In this document: positions 8,108-17,200 of the stretch, piece by piece
How positions within the stretch are numbered: the stretch's first letter is position 1
How the letters are laid out: each line of letters starts with the position of its first letter
Assembly (NCBI GenBank): GCA_019594025.1
Contig: JAFDUB010000025.1
Location: 1 to 18,207 of the forward strand
Source of the DNA: Thermoplasmata archaeon
GTDB taxonomy: Archaea; Thermoplasmatota; Thermoplasmata; Halarchaeoplasmatales; Halarchaeoplasmataceae
Reading direction: 5' to 3'
Length of the DNA: 18,207 nt
Program-made: the position numbers and the translations under genes
Notes under the pieces: model-generated
What the model was told of the DNA's origin: nothing
Seen by the model: only the letters and a program-made list of their open reading frames with translations
Databases searched by the model: none

Positions 8108-11100
8108 ATGAAAAAAATAAGTATTTGTGTTGCGGGACTGATTATACTATCGACGGTTTTAGTGACTATGCCTATCGAAGAAGACAGTACTTCTTTGAGC
8201 AGCCAACTTAACACTGAAAACGAAATATCCAATGAATTCCCTCTGTTGAACCGTTCAAATACGGCCTGGGTAATGGATTATGAAAGCGATAAGCTTGCGT
8301 CTGTGTCCGGAACCCATTATGAGATGGGGTACCAACATGGGGCTATGCTGCCCGATGAGACCAAGCAGACGATGAGGGGTTATTTGGATTATGTGCCGGA
8401 AACTGTAGAGGAGCTACTTGAAGTATATGAGAAAGGAGAACCATACATATCTGACGAATATAAATGGGAGATGGAGGGATTGTCAGATAGTACCGGCGTA
8501 AGCTTAGATGAGATACAGGCCGTGCATTCTATACCGACTCTGTATCACTGCAGTGGTTTCGGTGTATCGGGTGAAGCCACTGCTACAGGGAAAGTTTACC
8601 ACACTCGAAGTCTGGATTACGGGGTGGATATAGCGGATCCGGAGACCGGTATTACCCTGCAGATGAACTCCGTAACACTCTTTAGACATCCTAATCATGG
8701 ATACGGCCATGTGGTCCCTGCATGGGCCGGTTTCTTAGGAGGTGTCGACGGTATGAACGAAGCGAAGATAAGCATAGGTGAGATGGGACAGAGCACCTCC
8801 GATTGGACCCAAGAAGGCAACTTTATGATATTCAGGTTGAGAGATACTTTAGAAAAGGCGGGGAATATGGAGGAAGCTATCAGCTACATGGAGCCCAATC
8901 GCACATATGGTTTCAGCTTTGTTGTTGCAGACGGAGAGAGCAACACCTCTCAGATGATAGAGATGAGTCATAATCATTATTATAACGGCAGTTGGGATCA
9001 TGTACAGGAGGCCAACGGTTACAATCACTTCCAGATGCCGAATGCCGTGAGAAGGGGAAACCACTATATGGCCTATCAAACAGCTCTTACCCAGAGAGAC
9101 GATTACATGGTCATGCCCACTGATGGAAGGTTTATGCATCTATTGAATTATTTAGAGCACAGTAAAAGATTGGAAAGGGAATATGGGAACATAGACTTCG
9201 ATATGGCCCAGGATATATTCGTCGAAGCCTATCGACGCTATCCTTTTCAGATGACATTACATCAAATCGTATTCTCACCTTCCGACCTGAGGATAAGAAG
9301 AGCCAACGCCTATCCTGAAGGCACCGGCGCATTCTGGAACGAATTCAACGAGTATTCCTTCCCTATGGTGGAAAACCAACCCGATCTACTCACTCTAGCC
9401 AACCCACTGAACGGCTCGGTGGTCTCAGGCGAGGTCGAGGTAATACCGGAGTACGAATACACCCCCACATCCATGGAACTTTACATAAACGGAGTTAAAA
9501 TAAACGAGGTAGATTCCGCCCCCTTCGAGTTTACTTGGGATAGTAGCAACGTATCCAGCGGAAACCATGTTGTAGAGGTAAGAGCATACGGCGAGAATTA
9601 CTCAGCCATAGCCTACAACACAGTTACGGTAAACGGAGGTACGAATGTTGGAGGCGAGCAATTTGAGATTGTGCATGAGAATGTAAGGGTTGAAAAGGGT
9701 GATACACCGATCAAGAGAGGAGATATCATTCAAAATTTCCGTATACCCTCCGTCGTCATGGATAACACTTACTCTTCAGACGACTGGATAATCAACGAGA
9801 CCGTTTATTTGAATCACACCACCGAAGAGGTAGCGGGTAACGTAACGATTCAAGATGGCGGCTCTTTGATAATGGATAACTCGACTCTGAGGATAAATTC
9901 CACTTTCGACCTACAGTACGGTTTGAAAGTAACCGGTGGCGGTTCTCTTATAGTCCGTAATTCGACCATAACCAACGGGGATTACGATATTTACTGTCAG
10001 GCGGATGGCAACGCAGATGAAATAAAAATAATAGATTCTAAGGTCGAAGGAGGCGGCGACACGATCTACCACCCCCTCTTTTCCGTCACCACCCCGAACG
10101 CCGTGGTTAAAGGTTCGACTTTCGTACACAGCGGTTTCGGTTTTGTAGCCATGGGCGGTATAGACAATATCACGGTTAAGGATTCGAATTTTATATTGAA
10201 GGATCCAGCTCACCGTCCCATGGAAGATATCTTCTCACCGAGAGGTGCTTCAATACTGATGAGTAATGTAGAACAATCCGTCATCGAAAACGTAACCATC
10301 GAAGGAATAGATAACGGCAGGTTACTCAGCTTCGGCATAATGCTAGTTTCCCAAGGTGTTACTGTCAGAGACGTATATGTGGAACATGAATTCGGGGGTA
10401 TTGGCTTAATGGGTTCTCAAAACAACGAGTTGAATAACATAACGGTGAGAAACTCACACGCCGGCGTAATCACACTTCTCAACTCCCGGCATAACTTAGT
10501 TGAAAACCTAAAAGTAGAACACGGGGCAATCGGCTTCGGGAGCATCTTTGACTCGCCCCACAATACTTTCAGGGATGTTTATGTCAACGATACCACCTTG
10601 GCCTTTGCTGCCGAAGACTCTGATGGGATGAAGGTTGAAAACGCTGAAATAGATAACGCCGTAGGCGGTGCACTGTTGTCCGGCTCCTCGTATCTAGAGA
10701 TCATTAACACAACGATCGAGGTGGATTATGCGGGTTTGATCTTCGGGAGCGGCTGCCATCAATCCATAGCGAAGAACGTAAGTTTAGAGCTAACTAGAGA
10801 CCTCTTCGGAGTGGGTATAGAAAGATCTGACAATTTAGTACTACATGATATCACGGTACAAGGTGCCAGATACGCTCTTGATGTGCAGGGAAATGCAAAA
10901 TCACATTTCGATCTTGATATAAGCAACTTCCAAACCGACACTGGAGAGGTAAAATATTATGCCGATAGTGTTCCTGATACCGTCATCGGTGATCAGGTGA
11001 TCCTGCATAACATATCTGATACGGTGGTAGAGGTGGAGACAGGAGATGCACCTGTTTACCTCTCTTATGCTAGTAACGTAACCCTAAACGCTTCGGTGAA

Positions 11101-11998
11101 CGATGCGGTAAACGGCATACTAGTCGTTCACTCTTATGACGTTACCGTGGAAGGTAAGGTAGTCAATTCCTCAACCCACGGGGTAAAGATCGAGTATTCG
11201 CAGGATGTAGATGTGAATGTAGATGTTGATGGTGCGTGCTGGGCTTATTCGATACAGAACAGCCAAGGAGTTGATTTGAAAGGAGAGGCTACCAATATAA
11301 AAGACGCCGCAGTTTATGCTCATACCTCTACCGATACGCATATAGATATAGAGTCCTCGGAATCCGTGTATGGATTAATAGCCGGACATTCAGTTCTCTA
11401 TATCTCCGGGAATATTCCCCCGCATAGCTACGAACCGAAGACTCATCAAGCTACCATTTACATGTTGCACAACGTTGAACTCAACACGGATGCAGAAACA
11501 GACGGTTGGAACTTTGTTTCCTTTAACCTGGAACCGGACATAACCGATTTAGGATCTATCTTGGAGCACGAAGAGTACGGTATAAGCGGTAATTACGACC
11601 GGGTGATGTACTACGACGCTTCGGTGGATGAATGGTTGACTTACGTTCCGGGTAGAGCCGAGCATTTCAATAATTTACAAACGTGGGATCACACCATGGG
11701 CCTGTGGATTCGGATGACAGAAGATGATACTTTGACTATAGAGGGTGTTGTACCTGAGAGCACGGAGATAACACTGTATCCAGGCTGGAATATGGTGGGT
11801 TATCCCTCCGGTGCAAACAGGGTGGCATCTGACGTACTGCCGGAAGAGGTGACTAAAATCGGGGTGTTCAACAGGTACGCACCATATAATATTGAGTACA
11901 TCTATGATCTCTCTACCGTACTGTTAGTTCAGGGGAGAGCCTATTGGGTGTACAACGGTGCTCAAGAGAACGTACTTTGGGAGGTTGAATACGGGTGA
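8108..11998 (+). CDS. Secreted C45-type Ntn hydrolase/acyltransferase fused to Ig-like, beta-helix and GWN C-terminal domains
   Basis: 1296 residues from ATG 8108. GTG 8099 and ATG 8105 are in frame, but GGTGG at 8098-8102 and the match to the paralogous signal peptide (MKKISICVAGLIILS against MKKLSLCVTGLLILS) favour 8108. Residues ~50-420 resemble peptidase family C45 / acyl-CoA:6-aminopenicillanate acyltransferase-like Ntn hydrolases: GTHYEMGYQHG 68-78, Cys148 in CSGFG as likely nucleophile exposed by autocleavage, R167 and D170 in HTRSLDYG, and GMNEAKISIGEMG. Residues ~428-512 are Ig-like. Residues ~557-1115 form a right-handed parallel beta-helix of NosD/PbH1 type, with repeated N-[ST]-x-[IV] and N-x-[IV]-x-[IV]-x-[ND] turns. 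Residues ~1122-1296 are the GWN domain ending WEVEYG. It probably cleaves amide bonds outside the cell while the helix binds a surface polymer; the substrate is unknown. Confidence 0.87.
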   Translation: MKKISICVAGLIILSTVLVTMPIEEDSTSLSSQLNTENEISNEFPLLNRSNTAWVMDYESDKLASVSGTHYEMGYQHGAMLPDETKQTMRGYLDYVPETVEELLEVYEKGEPYISDEYKWEMEGLSDSTGVSLDEIQAVHSIPTLYHCSGFGVSGEATATGKVYHTRSLDYGVDIADPETGITLQMNSVTLFRHPNHGYGHVVPAWAGFLGGVDGMNEAKISIGEMGQSTSDWTQEGNFMIFRLRDTLEKAGNMEEAISYMEPNRTYGFSFVVADGESNTSQMIEMSHNHYYNGSWDHVQEANGYNHFQMPNAVRRGNHYMAYQTALTQRDDYMVMPTDGRFMHLLNYLEHSKRLEREYGNIDFDMAQDIFVEAYRRYPFQMTLHQIVFSPSDLRIRRANAYPEGTGAFWNEFNEYSFPMVENQPDLLTLANPLNGSVVSGEVEVIPEYEYTPTSMELYINGVKINEVDSAPFEFTWDSSNVSSGNHVVEVRAYGENYSAIAYNTVTVNGGTNVGGEQFEIVHENVRVEKGDTPIKRGDIIQNFRIPSVVMDNTYSSDDWIINETVYLNHTTEEVAGNVTIQDGGSLIMDNSTLRINSTFDLQYGLKVTGGGSLIVRNSTITNGDYDIYCQADGNADEIKIIDSKVEGGGDTIYHPLFSVTTPNAVVKGSTFVHSGFGFVAMGGIDNITVKDSNFILKDPAHRPMEDIFSPRGASILMSNVEQSVIENVTIEGIDNGRLLSFGIMLVSQGVTVRDVYVEHEFGGIGLMGSQNNELNNITVRNSHAGVITLLNSRHNLVENLKVEHGAIGFGSIFDSPHNTFRDVYVNDTTLAFAAEDSDGMKVENAEIDNAVGGALLSGSSYLEIINTTIEVDYAGLIFGSGCHQSIAKNVSLELTRDLFGVGIERSDNLVLHDITVQGARYALDVQGNAKSHFDLDISNFQTDTGEVKYYADSVPDTVIGDQVILHNISDTVVEVETGDAPVYLSYASNVTLNASVNDAVNGILVVHSYDVTVEGKVVNSSTHGVKIEYSQDVDVNVDVDGACWAYSIQNSQGVDLKGEATNIKDAAVYAHTSTDTHIDIESSESVYGLIAGHSVLYISGNIPPHSYEPKTHQATIYMLHNVELNTDAETDGWNFVSFNLEPDITDLGSILEHEEYGISGNYDRVMYYDASVDEWLTYVPGRAEHFNNLQTWDHTMGLWIRMTEDDTLTIEGVVPESTEITLYPGWNMVGYPSGANRVASDVLPEEVTKIGVFNRYAPYNIEYIYDLSTVLLVQGRAYWVYNGAQENVLWEVEYG

Positions 11999-12024
11999 TA
12001 TTCGACGATAGACTGAAACGTATC

Positions 12025-12036
12025 CTTAAATATATA
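12025..12036 (+). promoter_or_regulatory. TATA-box promoter of the beta-propeller gene
   Basis: CTTAAATATATA starts 27 bases after the previous stop codon and about 50 bases before ATG 12084. No T-tract separates the two genes, so read-through from 8108-11998 is also possible. The GGCACAAT element seen at 204 and 8035 is absent. Confidence 0.5.
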
Positions 12037-12083
12037 TCTCAGGAGGCCTATCATGTGTAGGGATACAAGGAGTGTAGAATAAA

Positions 12084-14126
12084 ATGGGAAAAGATATCAA
12101 ATACGTGTCATGTGCTTTGATGATATTCCTGGTACTGTCCACCTTTTCTGCCGCTACGGTCTTATTTGACCCTTGCATAGTGACTGGATCAGGTACCCTA
12201 CCGGGAGTCGATGGTGATCCATATACGACTAATCTTAAGGATATGGGTCTGATAACGAACTACGAACCGATCTCGGGCGATGAGGATAGCCGTATAACAT
12301 CATCTGAATTCGCGCTTGTTTACGACAAGTCATGGATAAACGCAACCGGAGGAGGAAATCCTTTTTTTGATATGTACGGTACTGTGTGCAACTCAGCTGG
12401 TTACGGGGACCTGACCGGAGATGGTTCCATGGAGATAATAACAGGTTCCAGTGATTTTGACAGTGACCTGTTTGACCCTAAAGATCAGAGGGCTCTGAGG
12501 GTTTGGATGTACGACGAAAACACCGAAGAACTGGAGTTGATGGCGGAAAGTATACCCGAAAATCTGGATACGATATCTGCCATCGCTACGGGTCCCACCG
12601 GCTCGCAATATATCGTGACCGGCGGACGTGATAAATCGGACCCGCCACAGTCCGACCTGAGGTTGTGGAGCTACGACGGTGATTCAATAAGCTTGCTCGA
12701 TACTCAACAATGGTTGGATGATGGGTACAACAACACATTGGAGACGGTTGCAGTGAGAGACATAAATTCAGACGGTAACCTTGAAATCGTAGCGGGCGGT
12801 CAATCGAAGATCGATGACGATAATTCAAAGGCACAACTAACTATCTGGACGATCGAACCTGATTCGTCGTTATCCTTAAGGGTGAAGACAGATTGGGATC
12901 CAGATGGTCCGTCAAGCGTTATGACAGTTAAGATAACGGATTTACAGTCCGATGGGGTATATGAGATAATAACCGGTGGCTATACGGGACAGGATAGCGG
13001 AGGGAGCAACAGCATGTCAGAGGTTCGAATTTGGCAGTGGGATGGAGATGATATCTCTCTACTCGATACCGTAAGTTGGTTCGATACCGGAAGCTCTGGT
13101 GTATTTGATATGGATACCGACGATATGACTGGTGACGGTGAACTTGAGATCGTTACATCCGGGGCCAACGAACAAATGGATGGTACAGCGGTTGAGATAG
13201 CGGTGCTAAATTATCCGCCGCTGGAAATACTTACTAGGGAACGTTTTTTCGCAGACACCGGCCTAGAAGGCGGAGGTTCACTCGGTCTATCAGTGGATGT
13301 TGTAGATGGAGACCTTGACGGTGAACTGAACATCTTTGTCAGCGGATTGGCCGAGGGCCCACATCCCGGGGGTACCACATTCTGGGGATTCACTATGGCT
13401 TGTCGTTATTCCGATGGTGTATTGGTCCGGGATGCAGAACATACCTGGCTCGAAGACGATGAGACGGCAGTTTTCGATCATATCGTCGTTGATTTTATTG
13501 GTGACCCCCACCCCGAAATAGTTCATGTGGGTTATCAGGCAGTGATGGATGGCGATGAAAAGAGGTCCTATGGACGTATCTGGATATGGAATTATGTAGG
13601 AGATGCACCCATAACTACAATGGAGATAAACCTGAACGAAGGGTGGAATTTTGTATCGTTCAATCTGAACATTTTAGATACGGATCTGGAGTCCATACTT
13701 GAACATGCAGAATACGGCATAGCCGGTAATTACGACCGGTTGATGTACTACGACGCTTCCACCGATGAGTGGCTTACTTATGTGCCCGGTAGAGAAGACC
13801 GGTACAACAATTTGGAGAACTGGGATCACCATATGGGTGTGTGGATACGGATGAACACCGACGATACTCTGACGGTAGAGGGTTATGTGCCCGGCGAGAC
13901 TACGATCACCCTGCAGCCCGGTTGGAACATGGTAGGTCTACCCAGCTCGTCTAGTGGTAACCACAATCTACCGGCTGAGGTTAGCCGTATCGGTTACTTT
14001 GACGGTTCGGAAGAGTACAACCTTGCATACGACCACGACCCGGGGAACTTTGTGTTCCAACCGGGCGAAGGTTACTGGGTGTACAACGATGCGGACTATA
14101 CTGTGGACTGGATAGTTGAATACTAA
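12084..14126 (+). CDS. Secreted seven-bladed FG-GAP/integrin-like beta-propeller with GWN C-terminal domain
   Basis: 680 residues. ATG 12084 follows GGAGTG (12069-12074). A signal peptide (MGKDIKYVSCALMIFLVLSTFSA) leads into seven repeats with a strikingly regular spacing of about 60 residues. Their loops begin at D109 (DLTGDG), A168 (ATGPTG), D226 (DINSDG), D286 (DLQSDG), D347 (DMTGDG), D408 (DGDLDG) and D470 (DFIGDP), each followed by [EN]-I-x-x-[GS]-G or similar. D-x-[TSD]-x-DG-x-x-E-I loops are calcium-binding in FG-GAP/VCBS propellers; blade 2 has lost its Asp ligands and blade 7 is altered. Residues ~512-680 are the GWN domain ending DWIVEY, nearly identical in its second half to the partial protein at 2-169. 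No catalytic motif is visible; a binding or adhesion role is inferred. Confidence 0.9.
   Translation: MGKDIKYVSCALMIFLVLSTFSAATVLFDPCIVTGSGTLPGVDGDPYTTNLKDMGLITNYEPISGDEDSRITSSEFALVYDKSWINATGGGNPFFDMYGTVCNSAGYGDLTGDGSMEIITGSSDFDSDLFDPKDQRALRVWMYDENTEELELMAESIPENLDTISAIATGPTGSQYIVTGGRDKSDPPQSDLRLWSYDGDSISLLDTQQWLDDGYNNTLETVAVRDINSDGNLEIVAGGQSKIDDDNSKAQLTIWTIEPDSSLSLRVKTDWDPDGPSSVMTVKITDLQSDGVYEIITGGYTGQDSGGSNSMSEVRIWQWDGDDISLLDTVSWFDTGSSGVFDMDTDDMTGDGELEIVTSGANEQMDGTAVEIAVLNYPPLEILTRERFFADTGLEGGGSLGLSVDVVDGDLDGELNIFVSGLAEGPHPGGTTFWGFTMACRYSDGVLVRDAEHTWLEDDETAVFDHIVVDFIGDPHPEIVHVGYQAVMDGDEKRSYGRIWIWNYVGDAPITTMEINLNEGWNFVSFNLNILDTDLESILEHAEYGIAGNYDRLMYYDASTDEWLTYVPGREDRYNNLENWDHHMGVWIRMNTDDTLTVEGYVPGETTITLQPGWNMVGLPSSSSGNHNLPAEVSRIGYFDGSEEYNLAYDHDPGNFVFQPGEGYWVYNDADYTVDWIVEY
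14093..14126 (+). repeat. 34-bp exact repeat, copy 2 (3' end of the C-terminal domain)
   Basis: Identical to 136-169, covering the last eleven codons and the stop codon of the propeller gene. The preceding 110 bases are also closely similar between the two genes. Confidence 0.85.
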
Positions 14127-14131
14127 AACCC

Positions 14132-14145
14132 TTTATTTTTTCTTT
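14132..14145 (+). terminator. T-rich transcription stop after the propeller gene
   Basis: TTTATTTTTTCTTT lies five bases after the stop at 14126. It is an oligo-T signal without a clear stem, in the 92-bp gap before the next gene. Confidence 0.45.
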
Positions 14146-14154
14146 ACCCGAAAG

Positions 14155-14166
14155 TAATAAGTATGT
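14155..14166 (+). promoter_or_regulatory. Weak candidate TATA region of the 14219 gene
   Basis: TAATAAGTATGT lies about 55-60 bases before ATG 14219 and is the best AT-rich candidate in this gap. It departs from the archaeal TATA consensus and lacks the GGCACAAT element, so the assignment is tentative. Confidence 0.25.
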
Positions 14167-14218
14167 TAAAAGAGTTGTATCCGATGTAGTGATATCTTCT
14201 TTAATGAGGAGGAAAAAA

Positions 14219-17200
14219 ATGGAAGAAAAAATCAAAATAATGTCCTGCCTGGTGGCGTTTTTATTGATAGTTGTTGCTTTTTCGGTAACTTTTTCCGCAG
14301 ATTGTGAGGATCAAGAAATCAACGAAGAACTATCGGAATCTAAAGAAAATATTTGGCATGAACCGAGGATCATTTCCAATGATATTGAACGAGATTCTCT
14401 ATGCAACGAAGACACTGTTATCTTATTGTTTGAAAATTTTGAAGACGAGTTGTTTCCTCCCTCTGGATGGGACGCAAATGAGGAATGGCATAGAACAGAA
14501 AATGAATATTATAGTGGGGGTGCTTCTGCAAGAGTTTTATGGAGCATGGAAGAGGATTACAACGAAGCCTTGTGGACTCCATGGGTCGAACTGGACAACA
14601 ATCCAGAACTATTTTTTTGGGAGAGATCTGACGGGGTAGATTATTATTATGATCATCATAGGGTATGGCTCTATGATAGCGATGAAGAATTCCATCATCT
14701 GCATACTTTCTCAGATGTGGAAAACTACTGGAGAAGGCGGAATTTTGACCTTGGCGATTGGTCCGGAGAGGAAGTAAGAATCGTCTTTCAATATTATGGT
14801 GACGACGGAACGAACTGGTATATCGATGATGTTGAGATAATATCTGACACCTATATGAGAGTAATGAAACCGCTGATAAGCGTTCCAGAGATACAGGAAA
14901 GAGGCAAAACAATCAATGTGTGGGTGAGGAATCCCAGGGCTACGGAGGATACATCGTGGGGAGCTTCACTGTATAAGGCGTATACAGATGACTACAGTGA
15001 AAAGTTCGAATTGGAGATTACCGGTACGGAGAAAGCGGAGCATAGAGGTGATAACGACTGGTACCTGACCTGCGAGATCCCGGAGGAAGCCAAGAACGAG
15101 CTGTATGATCTTAAGGTGAGTGATGGAACGGTAACCATGAAAACACTTCAATCGGTGGACGTGGTAGATGAGATAACCGTTCAATTCTCTTTTGTGAGTG
15201 CCCCAGATCCCCATATCGGCTATGTCGAGGGCGGGGAACCTGCAGCTGTAAATCGCTTCCGGCAGTTCATCCACGAGATGAACCTGATAAGGCCCGATTT
15301 TGTGACTATCCCTGGCGATGTATCGGATAAAGAGCCACTTTGGTGGGCTGATCAGGATCCTTATCCCAGTCAACAAGACGAGAAGGTCTACGAGCTACTA
15401 CAGGAACTGGAAGTTCCTATTTATACAGTTCATGGAAACCATGATTATTCGTACACTAGTGACGACGATCCAAACTACAATATCCAATCATATCAAGAGT
15501 GGATAAATCCTCATCTAAATTATACATTTACTTATGGAGATGATTATCTTTTCATAATGCAGAACTCAGGTAAATACACCGGCCTTATCAACCCCGACGG
15601 TCAGATGACTATGGAGAACGTGACATGGATGGAAGGTGTATTAGCAGAGAACATGGATAAGACCATGAGGTTAGTAACCCAGCACCATCCCGTGTATCCT
15701 AATACCCTAGACGATAGTACGGTAAGAGATGCTTTCCGTCAAACCGTTATAGATTATGATGTGACCGCCGTCCTTGCGGGTCATATACATACAAATCGTA
15801 ATATATATGACGCGTATGGGGATGAAATCCCTGGGGACCCTACACAGGGAGAACAGCCCCTTCATGTATCTACCGGAGACCTCTCGAAAAGTGTTCAGGA
15901 GTACCGTTTAGTCCGGATCAACGGAGACGAGATAGAGTCTTTGACCTACGATTTAAATGGTGATGGAGAGCGGGATGAAAAAGCGGGAATCCCTCTTGGG
16001 GATATAGAAGTTAATTATTCTCCAGAAAATGACGGAACAAACACGGAGGTTGTTGCTACTGTGGAAAACTCTCTTTTCGAAAGCTTCGACGATGCCATGG
16101 TCAAATTCACCGTTCCTTCACCTAATCCGGGATACGAATACCATGTAGAGAACGCAACTATCACCGAAGAGATTGATACAGGGGAAGTCAAGATATTCTA
16201 CACCACCACCGATATCCTCGCGGACAGCACAAAACAAGTGACGATTCGTTTGGATCATTACATAGATACCTTGCCCGCCGATGATGTTGCTTTAAAGGAG
16301 GCTACACTTGAGGGTTGGTTGCCCGATATAGGCGAGGAGGTTGAGACCTTCTTCAGGTGTCGAAGACACGGTGAGGCCGAGTGGAACGAGATCTCCTTGG
16401 GTCCTACGAATCCTCCAAAGTACCTATCACATGAACTGTCAGCTTTAGAACCGCTTCAGGTGTACGAGTTCAAAGCTGTCGTGCAGGTGGGTGAAGGGGA
16501 AAGTGAGAGGAAAATCGGTGGTGAGGTCATGAGATTTGTAACTGGAGACCTTTCCAGGACCACTCAGATACTTCAGCAGTGGGCAGATTATGAATATATG
16601 GAAGGTTTGCAGTTAGTAGACAACGAGCTCCGTCTTGAGACCACTGAGCTAGATAAGACCTTTGAGTTCACAGGTGAGATGGAGACATATCCCGTTGGCG
16701 ACTACACTCATATGGAAGTGGAGATGTTAGGTGCCGGCGGCGGCGGATCGGTACAGGGCGGCGATTGGACCGGTGCTAGAGGAGGTGATGGGGGTAGACT
16801 AGAGGTTGTTTTTGACATCTCAAACTTCACCGAACTGCATATCTACGTGGGCGGAGGAGGACGAACCGGAGACGGGTCATCTTCAACCATTAACAACCCT
16901 GGGGGATGGGGGGCTTCTCACGGAGGAGCGGGCCAAGGAGGAACTTATACTTATGGTTCACCTCATAGTGGAGCTGGCGGCGGTTCGACGGAAATTGTAG
17001 GTATTACTGAAAATGGAACTCAAGTTTGGTTAGCTGCTGCCGATGCAGGAGCTGGTGGAGGGGAGGTAGAAGATATAGACATGGTCGGTGTAGATGATCG
17101 AGCTGCAGCCGGAGGAGGCGGTGGAGCTGGCGGTCTCGGAGGCTCCTCCGATTTCTTAGATGGAGATGATGCTGAAATAGCTGATGAAGGGGAGACACCT

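Noticed and set aside
8099..8108. GTG 8099 or ATG 8105 as the start of the C45/beta-helix gene
   Set aside because: GGTGG at 8098-8102 needs space before the start, and the signal peptide of the paralogue at 271 begins at the residue matching ATG 8108.
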